Assembly: GCF_014356525.2 (NCBI RefSeq)
Contig: NC_052511.1
Location: 12,985,675-13,049,674, forward strand
Length of the DNA: 64,000 nt
DNA from: Nilaparvata lugens
Lineage: Eukaryota; Arthropoda; Insecta; Hemiptera; Delphacidae
Direction: 5' to 3'
Shown in pieces: positions 46,580 to 60,042 of this stretch (the stretch's first letter is position 1; every line of letters starts with the position of its first letter). Made by a program: the position numbers and the translations under genes. The notes under the pieces were generated by a model. That model was given only the letters and a program-made list of their open reading frames with translations, searched no databases and was not told where the DNA came from.

Positions 46580-48702
46580 TCAGTTTTGTTCGATTCACAA
46601 CCTCTTTATCTAGCTTTATCTAGGTATATGCAGTCATCATTTTGGAATGAAGATCAGATTTGTTAACCTTCAGACTGGAGCTGATGATGAATCAATAACG
46701 TTCATTATATTACCTTATCTTCTAATCTAAAATCGTCTACTAAATTATGTGAAGAAGAAATAAAAATTTTTATTTTATTTGATATCTTTGGAATCACTAT
46801 CCAGTTAGTGGAATCAGACAGTGAATTCAGTCAGATCAGGGAATTAAGTACTAATCACAATGTTTGTCTTAGTAAGCTGACATACTTTGAGCTACCAGTT
46901 TACCATATTGCATGCAATATCAACGTGATGCACATTTACGAAATCTTTCAGAGGATATGAATTTCAAATTCCTTCTCATATCATTTCCATAACAGACATA
47001 TTCAGAAATACTACCTCTTTTATTGGTACAATATATTTCTTGTTATACGCCAATAGAAGAGATTGAGGAAGCTAAAATAATGTTATGAAATGCTGGACTC
47101 CTGTTTATTCAATCTCTTGGGCTGTGTGTCTACTTTGATGCTATACTGCATCCACGAGAGCTTGGCTGGGTTGGATGTGAGAGATCACAACTGAACTCTT
47201 ATGCAGAACTGCAATAAAGAAAGTTGAAATTTGAAAGCTGCAACTGTCATGAACCGTAATCGTAGAAGTTTCACCGGTTTTTGTCATAAAGATCTTCACA
47301 ATCCAACTCAATATCTTTCTCTCCTGAACGGCATCACATTAAAATAATGTTCAAGAAGACTTACTCATACATATATATTGAATCAGATAGCAAATGATTT
47401 ATGGCAGACAACGAATGATTCTTATAATATGTTTTCCTGGTCACTGTTCCATTTTGTTCCTTCATTCGATACCATAAAGGATGGATTCGCTCTAAAACTC
47501 AGTAGGTAATGTTATGTTGCATGTGCATTTTAAATTGATGACCTTTCCAATACCATTTTGAAATATAGTGATTTTACAGTAGAATATTCTGTGTTAAATA
47601 TTTAGTTTTATTTCTGCATCAGATTTTTAATCAGCATCATAACATGCTCGATGTCTATCTGAGTAGAAGCTATAATAACTTTTAATCATAAAAGTCAGAC
47701 TGCTTTTTCGTGATACATGTATGAAAAGTGATCATTCAATTAAAAAAACACCGTTTTTACAATTATTATTATGGAAAAATTCCAAAATATCAATTCTGAT
47801 TCAACTTATTCCATCATTTAATATTATTAAAATCTCTGAAATCCTGTCTTGATAACAACACTCATCCAAATTAACCTGAACTGGATTGAATTATTGTTAT
47901 CATTATAATCTTAATGAGTTGCTTACCAAAGTGGATTGGATTTGGTTGAACAGAAATAGTGGACGATTATAGCTCATAACTTGAAATAAAAAAATCAGCA
48001 ATAAATCTTCTATGACACCCAAGCTCCTACTATACAATGTTCAACTTGAACCTACTATCCTCTGAGAGTTCAAAATGTGTTGGAAAACCCACATCAAATG
48101 AAAAATCTGGCCTGGTAATTTTCTTAAATTCTGAGTCATGATACAATGAAACTTCGAGACTATAATTGAATCCAATTTCCTTCAAAATTCATTGAATCCT
48201 TTTATTGTTTTTTTCTAAAAATCCACATGAGATTTGTGGAATTTATCGATTTCAACGCTGTTGTATTCTTTAGTTCAGATGATTATTAATCGACTTAGCT
48301 AGAACATGTATGAGCCGGGTTTTTTTTCTTCCCCATCTGAAAAATTGAATGATCATTCAATTCAGTTCCAATCGCCCTCGATTTGAACTTAATTGGCTAG
48401 CTCCAACTAACTACTACTGGAATAGTCAGTGTGGCAGAGAACACTCTTCATGAAAAACCAGAAATCAAGTTTATTGATGAGTCATCGGGAAGGCTTGTTG
48501 AAACTCTTGTTCTGCACATCCTATTAGTAAATGTGAATTGTAGAAGTTCTGCAGGGACCTACAAATAGCATTATTGTTTGAAGATATGGTGAGTTAAGGG
48601 CAGTGATGCGGTTACCTTGTTATGCAAATTTGAGACTTAGTGGTCCTCAGATGAATAACGCCTTACCCTTATCCCTAAACTCCCTCTATCATTACTCCTC
48701 CC
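46580..48702. other. intergenic, nothing recognised
   Basis: AT-rich sequence without frames over about 60 codons or clear repeats. Confidence 0.5.
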
Positions 48703-48710
48703 ACTCATCC

Positions 48711-48973
48711 TCTTCCTTCTCCTCCTTCTCCTCCTTCTCCTCCTTCTCCTCCTTCTCCTCCTTCTCCTCCTTCTCCTCCTCCTTCTCCTCCTTCTCCTCC
48801 TTCTCCTCCTTCTCCTCCTTCTCCTCCTTCTCCTCCTTCTCCTCCTTCTCCTCCTTCTCCTCCTTCTCCTCCTTCTCCTCCTTCTCCTCCTTCTCCTCCT
48901 TCTCCTCCTTCTCCTCCTTCTCCTCCTTCTCCTCCTTCTCCTCCTTCTTTTCCTTCTCCCCCTTCTCCTCCTC
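48711..48973 (+). repeat. 9-bp pyrimidine minisatellite, unit CCTCCTTCT, about 26-28 copies
   Basis: A pure C/T array with a CTC insertion near 48,778 and decay after 48,945. The plus strand reads as Phe-Ser-Ser repeats and the minus strand as a long Arg run; both are artefacts of the repeat. The complementary strand is uninterrupted purine, and mirror symmetry makes intramolecular triplex (H-DNA) plausible. Confidence 0.95.
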
Positions 48974-48975
48974 TT

Positions 48976-51900
48976 ACATCCTCTTTGTGCCCTGGTATTC
49001 AATGTAGTAGTGAGCATAGTAAAGCACTTGGCTATCCCAGATCGCTGATGTTGATAACCCATGCAAGAGAGTTTTAAGCCAGCAGTGAGATGACAGGACT
49101 GATTGAGTTATGATGTTTGTTGAGCGAAAATACATGAGGGTGGGAGCCTCACTGGAAAATTGGAAAGATTCAAAACCCAACATGGGAAGACATTGACGAT
49201 GGTGTGTTTCTTTGGGAACGAAGAAGTAATTATAAAACAATAGAAATACGATGAACATGTGTTAGCAAAGACTGTGAGCAAGATTGATAGAGACGTTTCC
49301 CCCTATACAGTGGACAGCAACTTAGCTGTTGGATAATTGAAATTCATTCTATCAAATTGACAAACAAATAACATTTCAATTTGATAAAGATTTGATTTTA
49401 AAGATAAGAAAAATGACATCGAGTGGATCCCAAATCGAAAGTGTTATTATGAACGTTTGGATATCATAATATGAGAGGAATAAGCACCAGCAATTGCTAT
49501 TGGCTATCAGTAGTGGGTTTCTTAAACTCCATGAAACTTTCATTTCTGATTGAGTAGTTTATTCAATTCTATTATATATAATTGATTCTTTCTTATTACT
49601 CATTGAACAAATGTTTTCATCTTCAAATTAATATTGTGTTCAATTGATCAACAAATGAATATGAAAAATTCATTGACTTGAGTCGTCATAGAATAGTTGC
49701 TTATCTCTTGTGGGTTATTTTTCAATGAGGAGGAAGAACATCTCCTTCTTCTTCTTCCAAACAGGGATTAGACTATTGCCTGTTCCGACTCACATTCAGC
49801 TTATAATGAAAGAAAATGTATGAAAGAAGAATGCACAGCTACTCAATTGCTGAATACTAACTGAGCTGAATTATTCCAATGTTAGATAAAGACCCAGTAT
49901 AATAATTTTGGAAAGAAAGAAATAAAACATACTGAACATGAAGAACTTTCTAGAACAGTACCAGCTAACATTATAACTGTATTAATACTCACCACACACC
50001 AGTTTAGTTTATAAGCCAATCCAAATTTATCATTAAACATTGATATAGATTACAATTTCCAGAAAAAAAAAACAGAAGATGCTTGACAAATGTGAATGAA
50101 ATTTCCCCGGTAAAATAAAATCTACCTTATAAAATCACCGCCCAATCTAATTGTGTTTCTAATTGTTTTGAAAATGGAATGTTAAATTCAGGTCTTATCT
50201 TTCAGTTACCAGGAACGCAGTTAATATTGCATGTCAGGGTTGTCGCTAGTGGTCATTGCCTATAGTTCACTTCAGACTTTCAGTATAGATTGAATGCAAT
50301 GTTTCGATGTTATTCCTAACGGATGCTGCCAATTTGAAGTATATATGCAGTTAGTTCGTGATCGGAAATAAAGGTACTAATTAAGTAAAACGCGCGCCAG
50401 GCCACTCCGGGTCCTTGTTTGCTAGAGCTGATGTAATTTCACTATTCCCTGCCGCTCTACCTGCTTACTATTCCCTACTCAAGAAATTCAATTTTCGCTC
50501 CGCCTCTTGCTAGTTAGCTGCGTTTAATCATGGTTTCCCACTCAAATTATTATGAAACTGTTCCACTCCAACTTTGTACATGAGCTTCGACCAGTAGGGA
50601 AAATAATTGCTCAAAGTGTGAAAACCTCTATCAATCTGCTTCAAACTCACATGACTTTCCAGTGGCCCCATGTTGATGATAATGATTTTTCTTACTCAGT
50701 ACTACCCATTTACAATGAGATTTACTTTGAATTGTCAGGATTCCAGTTCTAAGTACATTACAATTTTCAATTCCACAGACAAGTTTTTCAATGTCAAACC
50801 ATCTATTTCCTAAAATAAAAATTCTACAATACGAAACCAGTTGAATATGTTATTTTCTCACCAACCAAGTGCGAAGCAGCTTATTTCTACCGTGAAAATC
50901 ATTGTCTTATTCTATTAACTTCGTTTGTACACTTTAGTAGTTTACTCTATTTTGTTTGGAAAAGATGATTCTTGCTCACTTCTTGCTTAAAACCCGAATC
51001 CATGATTTTTTAAAGATTCAATAATTTGCATTGTGAATGTATGATATACTGTATTTCCAATACCAATTCTGTATCAGCTGATGAATTCGATAAGGAAAAA
51101 ATGTTGTAGAAAGTCTTGTTAAAGACTGAGCGGGTACATAACGAAACCGCTTATAAACGAGAACATAGGATCTGTAGGGCTCATGCACTCATGCTTGATT
51201 TGGGGAACCTCTTCCCAAATTGAAGTATTGAGGTACTAAAAACTATGTAATACTTCAATTTATTATGTCTCGTGACTTTTGATAAAATAAAATAAAATCC
51301 ATCTTCGATTCCATGTTTGTTTCCAACTTGATCGAACTTATTTGATGTTGAAGAGGAAGAAGCCGAGTTAAAAATCCTGGTGAAGTTCCGAAGTTCCTGA
51401 ATAGATCTCAACAAATCGTTGAACCGTAGGACTCGCAAAGTTATTCTCCGATTCCATACAATATTCTTTCACAATCACACCACCCACTTTCAACCCTCTC
51501 TTTCTCTCTAATTCTTTTTTGCTCGTTCTCTATCTCTAATTCTTTTTTACGTTGTCATTTCTCTCTAATTCTTTTTCGCGTGGTCGTTCATCCTGCCTTG
51601 TTTCTGGGAGCAGCAGAGGCCTGTTTCAATTTCCAATTTGTACGAGGAATCCCATCAGCCTTTATCTTAAGTTAGCGATCGGATGGGGCCCATTCCCCAT
51701 TGCTGAACAGGTGCATTCTTCCTTTTCCGATTGCCGGAGCATGAGAGTAACGATGGTCCTCACGACTAAGCCGTGAAACTAACTCCGTCAGGATTACGCA
51801 ACTGTTTCTCAGCCTCTCCTCTGTTTTACTTTTTTCTGTCTTGATTCCTCTCCGGCTATTTTATCCAGCTAACTCCATAGCACGTCATTCTACTCTCACA

Positions 51901-53430
51901 ATCGTGATGATGAATTCTAATCGATTATGTAATTTCATGAGATCGACAACAGTATATCAATCCGTCTGTATCAATCTGAAAAGTTCTATCAAATCCATAA
52001 ACTTTATCAATCATTACTTTGCATAGATATCATGATGTTGATCTATTATAAGAACATTATAAATCTATAGAGCTATAATAATCCTATTCATTTGTAGAAC
52101 CGTAAAGTATTTCCTATGATTTTTTCGGTTTGCACCATAATTTAGAATTGATAAGAATGCGAATTGATATATGAGGTTTAAACAATATTCTTGAATTAGA
52201 ATGTCAAGTACATTCTTGAGTTTATTCAAATAAAGTAGGCTACCATTCAAACAGTAACCTATTCCAGTGTTACTTGATTCTCTCTCACTCCCATGTTTTA
52301 GTGAATATTTCTTGAAAACCGCTGAATTGAATCATATTAGAAATATGCATAACTTATACGAAATGGGGATGGATACAATCAAATATGGTTTTGAGCTTGC
52401 AATAATGCTATGCATAATTTATTCAAATTGGTAATGGATACAATCAATATATTGTTGAGCTTGCAATTTTATTCTACAGATTACAATAATAATGATCGGT
52501 TAAAAAATCGTTTTCCATACGATAAATATTAGTTTATTGTTAATTGAGAATATTGTTAATTATACGAATGATGTATTAGGAGTGTTAGGTTGTATTGAAT
52601 ATTTTTCTATCAATTTGCCAGTACAGCACTATTAATATCGATAGTTCAAAATAAGAATGCTGGAATAGTATTGAATCATTTTCAAACATTTGAGAAATTT
52701 ATTCTATTAATTAATATTCAGTGATACATTGTATGGAGCGATTAGATACAACAACATCGACTTTCTTATCGCTCTCATTCTATAGGTAGATGTACTATCA
52801 GAAGACAATTAATAAAGATTCAGACTTATAGAGTAATTATTCCGCTCCCCAACCCAAATAAATCAAATTGTTTTCAAGAGTCTTCTAATCAAGAGCGGAT
52901 TGTCAAAGCGTGTTCATTTGGAGCGCTGGTTGAGAGTTGATTATTACTAAGTGGAAAGCCTTACTGCGTTATTGAATAATTCAGTTACATACCTGTCAAA
53001 CCAGCTCCTCAGTATTTGGTGTAATTCGGTTCCCGAGAAAAATCGATTACACGAATATTCAAAAGCAGAATATACTTAGATTTATTGAAATGGTAGACGA
53101 TTCTCCAACATTTTGAGAAGTCAATTTATCAATTTAACTTATATCCCTCATTGATTACTCGGCTAAGCTAATTTCAACATAGAATTGGAATATAACTTGC
53201 AAAGTGCTGCATCATGAGATCAGAGCCGTATGATATTATTATGACAAGTATATTACGATAGTAAGAACAATACCATATTACGATTTATAAAACAAAAATG
53301 CAACAATATTATGACAATGGCTGGAAGAGAAAAACGGATTTAAAGCCTATAAAATGCACTTAAATAATTTTAAGTGAAACTGGAACAAGGAATGTGCCAA
53401 ATTATATTTTTTTTTGAAATTATAACTTCT
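48976..53430. other. intergenic, no supported gene
   Basis: Frames up to 94 codons, none with a domain. A 29-bp tandem repeat at 51.5 kb is listed separately. Two AT-rich near-repeats (ATGGATACAATCAA followed by a GAGCTTGCAAT phrase) lie near 52,369-52,408 and 52,434-52,468. Confidence 0.4.
51501..51588 (+). repeat. three-copy 29-bp tandem repeat
   Basis: TCTCTAATTCTTTTTT-like cores start near 51,505, 51,534 and 51,563, each followed by a different GCTCGTTC/ACGTTGTC/CGCGTGGTC segment. It is pyrimidine-rich and non-coding. Confidence 0.8.
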
Positions 53431-53584
53431 TCAAGATAAAATTTTATAAGAGTGCTGGATTAACGTTGTGATTTTCTCACGGTATTGGAGTAGTTTCACT
53501 AATGTCATTCCGCGCATTACGTAATTAAATTCTGATATTTCCTCTATTGTTTTCCAACGTTTTCCTAGAGCACTTAGAATTGTT
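53431..53584 (-). pseudogene. downstream half of an ORF split by the Gypsy insertion
   Basis: The minus-strand frame from the LTR boundary reads ILSALGKRWKTIEEISEF and, later, MRGMTLVKLLQY, to a stop at 53,431-53,433. It has ordinary amino-acid balance. Its upstream half is at 63,032-63,151. Joined through the single TGTT target, the two halves keep the same phase over 89 codons. A possible donor (ACCGTGAGA) lies inside, near 53,484. No family was recognised. A chemoreceptor-like exon is one guess with no motif support; chance is possible. Confidence 0.35.
53581..53584 (+). repeat. target-site duplication of Gypsy, left copy (TGTT)
   Basis: TGTT precedes the left LTR and follows the right LTR at 63,032-63,035. 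Four bp is normal for Gypsy-type integrases. Confidence 0.85.
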
Positions 53585-55574
53585 TGTAACATATTAAATC
53601 TGGGTAGATAAAAAGCCCTAACAGAAACAGTAATAGGTCTGAAATAAAGTAACTGGCTAATATCGCCAAATAGATAATAACTAAGATTAGATAGCATCAG
53701 CTTGTTCTGGCTAAATGGTACAAGAACCTAAAAAGGATTTGAAGGGAGTTTATTGCTCAAAAATAGATTATTATATAAAATATTTAAAGATTGAGGTTAT
53801 GTACATGTATTCACGGATCGGTGACCTAGAGATCGATCAAACCGAGGAACGTAGAATCTGACCAAAACCCCTTGGCAGAGCTTTATTGCAATCAGATGGT
53901 GTGCAATATGAAAAAACACCCGTCCACGTGGCTAATTATTAGGTAGCATGGAATTAATATTAATGTATAGAATATTAACTAGCATGCAAAGAGCATAAAT
54001 AAAAAACCAAATAAAAATAATTTAATGTATTCAGGAAATAAGAGTTACCAGGCGCATGAATACCGAATAAAATTTGCATGCACCAATAGTAAAACGGCAG
54101 TTAATAGGCGGCAACTGTAGGCCAGTTCAAAAATATTTCTATATATTTATATAAATGTACTAGATTTTGTGTTAAAATTTGTGTAATCTATGTTATCGAT
54201 ATGGCTCGAATGCAAAGAAATTATTAATCATATAATCTAAGCAATATTTTGGTATTTTTTGTAAGATCTATTTGAACCTAAATGGCGGAGGACTAAGATA
54301 TTTAAATTTTATGCTAATTTGAAAGTCGGAAAGAGGATCTGTAAAACTTGAGAAGGAAGAACCAGCACTCGCCAGCCAAATGCCACCATAAGAGGACTCC
54401 AAATATTTTAGAGCATAGTACCTTGCTAATGATTTTGTAAAAGTTAAAGTTAAAGTAAATTATTAAATTTCTTAAAAGACTTCGTGATGCTATTGTGAAG
54501 CAGAAGTCATTTTCATTTTGAATTAAACTTATAACCCCTTGGAGGAGACGATTCCGGCTACCATATTCCCGGACCACATGGAGTTGGATCGACATCGGCG
54601 GCTTACAAGAAGATTTTCGACACGTGAGTGATTAAATTTGAATTAGTGATGGGCGCCCTAGTGCTTCGAATTAATCTGATGATCAAAGCTAGCTCGCCGA
54701 AAGGGTTTTTATTATAAATTGAGAAATTAATAAGAGTAATACTTGCGCAAGTAAAATTAGTATTAAAGGTATTTATTTGAAAGAAAAATATATAGATCAA
54801 TATTTTAGAAGTTTCTATTAAATCAAAGAAGTACGAAATCTAGGCTATTAAAACATATGCATATAATATTTAATTTTTTGCAATACAATTTGCGATAATT
54901 TATTATAGTTCTAATTCACTAGATGAATGGCTCTACCTATTCCGTCAGGTGCCGAATCTTGCACCCTGAGATAAAAATATATATTCGATACAAATAAATC
55001 TACTAAATACTAGAGATTTTAATATATATATATATTTGGATTATTAGTGGCTAATTTATCAAGCTGATCTTAGAGCACACATTTTTTGATTGAATTATCC
55101 AAGTCGACAAGTATTAGCAAGTGCATATCGCAGCTACATGCAAAAGAATGCATATGATTTTAGATAAAGGCACATGGTAATGATTCGTGCCATAAATCTA
55201 GAATATAAAGTTTAGCCTGTGATATTTTTATTGATTTCAATTATTGTTCTATTTTTATATTATATTTTTATCGCTCTTTATATATTTTTTGCCTCGATCT
55301 ATTTTTTGCATTATTTGTTTAATATATGTATGAACATTCATGGTGTGCAATTTATTTTTTATTCCTCAACACTATAGTATAAGTATCATATTTATATATA
55401 TTTATTATTTATTGATTACAAGAGTTATAGGAGAAGCTCATACCTAAGCCTATCAAGATTTTTTAAGACTGAATACTATTAGAAAACCACGACCTAATTA
55501 TATCAATCTCATGCTTTACCGACTGATGCCAAGCAGGAGGCTAATCGTTATTAAATATAAAGAATAACGTGACA
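53585..55574 (+). repeat. Gypsy left LTR, 1,990 bp
   Basis: AT-rich with several TATATA runs. Minus-strand frames of 93 and 65 codons inside it recur in the right LTR only because the LTRs are nearly identical. A CACGTGAGTGATT sequence near 54,621 is a candidate splice donor. Confidence 0.95.
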
Positions 55575-56109
55575 TAAAGACATGTCGTACCAACGTGGGA
55601 CTGATGATGAGAGCCAAGCTCATTGAATAATTATTTGAAATTAAGTCAATAACCATATTGAAAATTATAGATAACTTATACGAGTTGTGAGGAAAACTGG
55701 CGAAGGGAAATTTGTATTACTTTTTGGGGAAACAAGAGCTTTAAATAGAGAGAAATTATATGTTTTAAAGAAAATTTTATATTATTAGTACTGTGAAAAA
55801 TTACATGTTTATAAAGAGAGATTATATTTTATAAGCCTAAACTGCTATTACTTTCTAGTCAAAATATATTAGGTGTTTAAGCCGGTTGGAAAATAAGTCG
55901 CAGCCTGTAAACTAGCCAAGAATAAATCAACAAAACATTGGGGGCGCTAGAGCATTGTAAAAAACTTAAGTATAAATACCTTGTTGTAAGAGTATCCAAA
56001 CACTTTACACATCACTGTTCACTGTAAGTCCCGGTTTGTGTCTCTTTTTTAAGCATCTTCGCTTATCATTTTTGTCACTGTTTAATTAGCATTTATCATA
56101 TTTGACATA
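55575..56109 (+). other. Gypsy leader
   Basis: 535 bp between the LTR and the first gag ATG. It begins TAAAGACATGTCG, with no clear TGG-type primer site at the junction. Non-coding. Confidence 0.6.
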
Positions 56110-56594
56110 ATGAATCACACTCCCGCAAACTCTGAAGTTTCATATATGTACGGCGGTTGCACAGATCCCACTTTGTCGACTCCAAGCACATCAAACCCCA
56201 CCACGGTAGATGCCAATACGCCACGAGAAAGGGAACCAGGAATCGATATGAACCGGTATCATATGATCGCTACCGATCTGCTCCTCAATTTGAACGCCGC
56301 TATGAGCACAGGCAAAATGGTAATTGGAATAATGAAAAATTTCAAAATCGTACAACCAACCACTATGCCCAGCAGAGCAATCGTAGGAATCACTATGATG
56401 GCCGTGATCGATTAAACTCACATAATAATCACACACAAAACAGTTACAACAGAAATTATAAACCGCCACCTCAACAAGTAAGTACAAATTATACACTAGC
56501 ACATGCAATAGGTTTGAATCAACAAAAAACCCGGAACCCAACACCCAACGACCCGCCACCAGATATACAGAAAACTACAGCTAATAAACCATGA
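56110..56594 (+). pseudogene. Gypsy gag remnant (N-terminus and basic C-terminus only)
   Basis: The ATG at 56,110 opens a Pro/Thr-rich stretch. About 40 codons later the convincing phase is that of 56,157-56,594, rich in Asn, Arg, Tyr and Gln (YDRYRSAPQFERR, NSYNRNYKPPPQQ), as in nucleocapsid-like Gag tails without zinc knuckles. The stop is TGA at 56,592. The capsid region, normally a few hundred residues, is absent, so virus-like particle assembly by this copy alone is unlikely. Confidence 0.65.
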
Positions 56595-56778
56595 CTATAT
56601 GATACCCCCGATACAGCAAGCACAAGCTCAAGTGAAACAAACCAAGAAAAACAAGACATCTCAACATCATACACCACATTCAGAAATGATTTACCGGAGA
56701 CTTTGTTAGAAGAAACGGAAAAAGAAAGCAGGCTACCGGATATACAAATGCAAGCGTATATCGATATAGAATATATGG
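56595..56778 (+). pseudogene. Gag-protease linker, gag phase
   Basis: Downstream of the TGA the gag phase stays open for about 60 acidic, Ser/Thr-rich codons (for example SSETNQEKQD and LLEETEKE) to a stop at 56,781-56,783. The protease starts one phase away next to a GG pair at 56,777-56,778. In intact relatives the linker joins Gag to protease. Confidence 0.55.
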
Positions 56779-56779
56779 A

Positions 56780-59332
56780 ATGAAGGTTCAAGCATTAGTA
56801 GATAGTGGTTCACAATGTAGTCTCATACAAACAGACTTATTCCAACGTCTGAAAGAAAAAACAAAATTAGCTACTCTACCGTTAACCAACGTATATGTAT
56901 CAGGTATCAGTCCAGGACGGCGAATACATATAACTACTCAATGTTTACTGGAAATAAATCTTCAACAACAACGATTCGCATATACATTTCTTGTATTACC
57001 TGTTTCCGGTCCGCACATAATAATAGGTACAGATTTTCTACAACACTTCCAGGCCTGTTTAAATTTCCAAACCTCGAAATTTCATGCATTTACCGAAACC
57101 GAAGCATACGAAGTCATAGTACCCCTTGATCTGAAGAAACGCACTGAAGGAATCGCTGAGGTACATTTCGCTCACTACATGGAAGGCGTGCCGAGGGAGT
57201 GGGGTATCCACGGAATAGAAAATGCTATGGAGTGTATGGAGGTATTAAGCCTAACAACGAAGGACCGAGCACCGTCAAGAGCCGACTCTAGTACCGAAGA
57301 ATTGTTAGAGATACTGATAAACAGAATTCATCAACGTACCGATTGGCACCCTGACACTAGACAAGAAATAATTCAAGTATTCCGCAAAAATGCAGACGTT
57401 TTTTCCAAACAACCTGGCCTAGCTACTCACTTCAAATGTTCACTCAACGTTAAACCACACGACACGTATTACCGCAAATCATACCCCATACCGTTCACCT
57501 ATCGATCCGCCGCCATAGCAGAAATATCTCGCATGGAACAACTAGGAATTATAGAAGAATCCACAGCACCCTATAGTTTGCCGATTGTGTGTGTAGCCAA
57601 AAAGGATGGAACAGTGAGACTCTGTCTGGACGCTCGCGCCTTGAACCGCATATTGGATGATGACCGAGAAGGACCAGACCAAATTGAACAAGTTATGCAA
57701 ACCTTCCATGGCAAGACCATATATTCAACGGTAGATCTGAGCGCAGGATATTGGCAAGTCCAAGTAGCACCGGAATCGCGCGATTATTTATCCTTCCTGT
57801 TTAATGGACGCAATTATAGGTTCACTCGTTTAGCGTTTGGATTAAGAAATGCTATGGCTATATTCATACGATGTTTGAGACAGGCGCTAGGAGACGATAT
57901 CAGTGACTACTGTACATTATACGTGGACGATGGATTAATAGCCTCACAGAATATACGTGAACATTGCCAGCATTTAGATATAGTATTTGATAGATTGATA
58001 AATTGCGGATTGAAACTCAAATTATCTAAGTGTGAATTTTTTGCGAGAGAGGTGAAATATCTAGGACACATAATTACACCTACTGGCATATCACAGGACC
58101 CGGACAAATTATTAGCCATCAGACAATTTCCATCACCAACCAACCGTAAACAATTGCAAAAGTTTATTGGATTTTTACAATTCTACCGCCGTTTTAATAA
58201 ACAAATGTCACACTACACCGCTCAACTCAGTCATATACTGTCTAGTACCAAGCCTTGGATTTGGACTGATAAAGAAGAGATCATATTCCAACAACTAAAA
58301 GAAGCCTTCCTAAATTCCGTCGTGTTGAAACACCCTAACCTAAAGAAACCTTTTTTCTTGAATGTCGATGCATCAGATTACGCGATAGGCGCAGAGATTT
58401 TTCAAGAAGATGAGCAAGGAGAGAAAGGAGTGTTAGCATTTTTTAGTAAGACACTCAATCCAGCCCAGCGTCGTTATTCTGTGACCGAAAAAGAGTTGTT
58501 GAGTATTGTGGAAGTATGTATTAAGTACCGGACATTGTTACTCGGCAATAAGATATTTATCAATACCGACCACAAAGCCTTAACATTTTTCAAAACAGCC
58601 AAATTGAATCACAACCGCTTATCTAGATGGTTTCTTGCGCTTCAAGAATACGACATCGAATTGACCCATCTGCCAGGAAAGAAAAATCAGACCGCCGACT
58701 TTCTATCCAGAGAAATAGACGCTACATATTGTCAAGATACCAACCTGAGATGTTTCGCCGTAAAGAGTGGAGAAAGCATACCATATCCTCCCAACATCCA
58801 ACCACGAATTCATACCGCCATGTTAACACCTGAAAGAATCCGTATCGCCCAATATGAAGACCCAAGACTGTCCCGGATCCGTGAACTGATGGAAGAAGGA
58901 GCTGCCGAACCGCCCGACTACCTGCGACAGTATACCCGCTACAAAGGATTTATGTTCCACCGACCGGCTAAAAATACTTACGACTGGCGCCTAATCATCC
59001 CCGCTAATATGGAAACAGATTTGATAAAAGAAGCTCACGAACGCATTGGACATTTTGGAACTACGAAGACCCTCCACCTACTAAAAGAAAGCTGTTATTT
59101 TAAAAGCATGCATAAAAAAGTGGCCAAAATAGTGAAAGCTTGCGATATATGCCAGAAAGCCAAATACCCGCGATACCATATCAGAGGTGAAATGAATCCC
59201 ATTCTCCCCAACGCACCATTGGAATTGATATCAGCGGATATATATGGTCCATTGCCCATGGCGCAATACGGAAAAAATATATATTCGTTCTTACATGTGT
59301 TTTTTCAAAATATACCATGCTATTTCCCATAG
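56780..59332 (+). pseudogene. Gypsy pol: protease, RT, RNase H, integrase N-terminal half
   Basis: 850 codons. Retropepsin-like protease with VDSGSQCSLI at residues 7-16 and IIIGTDFL later. RT about residues 200-400 with VAKKDGTVRLCLDARALN, TVDLSAGYWQV and YVDD near 380. RNase H about 520-640 with NVDASDYAIGAE, EKELLSIVE and TDHKALTF. Integrase HHCC finger near 755-795 (HERIGH...CDICQKAK) and the first catalytic Asp in SADIYGPLP near 819. The frame ends early because one base is missing in a T6 run near 59,299-59,304, inside the integrase core. All other catalytic motifs look intact. Confidence 0.92.
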
Positions 59333-60042
59333 GCAAATTGACCGGAGAAGTTTTGGCCCGATGCATAACGGAAAGATGGACAAGTGAAGTGGGAAAGCCC
59401 AAACGAGTACTATCAGACAACGCAACCTATTTTTGTAGCAAGCAGTGGAAAGAAATACTTCACCTGGCTAATATTAAATGGTCGAGGACATCTCTTTACA
59501 GCCCCAGCGCTAATCCGGTAGAGCGACGTATGGCAGAGATCTCTCGTTTTATGCGGACGTACTGTAATGAAAAACACCAACAATGGGTTAGGTATATACC
59601 ATTTTTAGAAGAATGCTATAATAATAGCCTAAATGAAAGCACCGGTCGTACGCCTTACGAAATCATATTCGGTAAAAGGAATAATACATTTATCGAAAAA
59701 TTAATTGATTTTCCAAGCTCAGAAGTGAATAAGTTAACAAACCCTAATATCCATCATCTGGTAAGGTTAAAGCTAGAGCAGAAGGCAGATAGCAGAAAGA
59801 GATTCCACGACCGAGCATATAAAATATTTTCATATAACATTGGAGATGAAGTTTTAGTAAAGAGCCACAGGTTATCAAATGCTTTGGAGAAAGTAACTCG
59901 CAAATTCTTTTTAATTTATTCAGGGCCATTCACTATAGTAGCCATATCGCAGCATAACACAGTTCAGTTACAAGAGAGTGAGAACATGCACATTGTTTGG
60001 TGGGAAAATGTAGCCAATATTAAGCCATATCACAGAATTTGA
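59317..60042 (+). pseudogene. Gypsy integrase C-terminal half
   Basis: 241 codons in the next phase. It contains the remaining core residues, Asp in LSDNATYF and Glu in NPVERRMAE, then TGRTPYEIIFGK and a C-terminal domain with GDEVLVKSHRLS and YSGPFTIV, ending NIKPYHRI. It continues the preceding ORF. A single homopolymer indel separates the two, so the polyprotein was recently intact or the break is an assembly error. Confidence 0.9.

Noticed and set aside
48637..49062. 141-codon arginine-rich minus-strand frame
   Set aside because: Pure consequence of the CCTCCTTCT minisatellite; not a protamine-like gene.
54314..54595. 93-codon minus-strand frame repeated at 61,767-62,048 (and a 65-codon one at 54,603/62,056)
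   Set aside because: Both are inside the Gypsy LTRs. Identity between copies follows from LTR identity and there is no domain.
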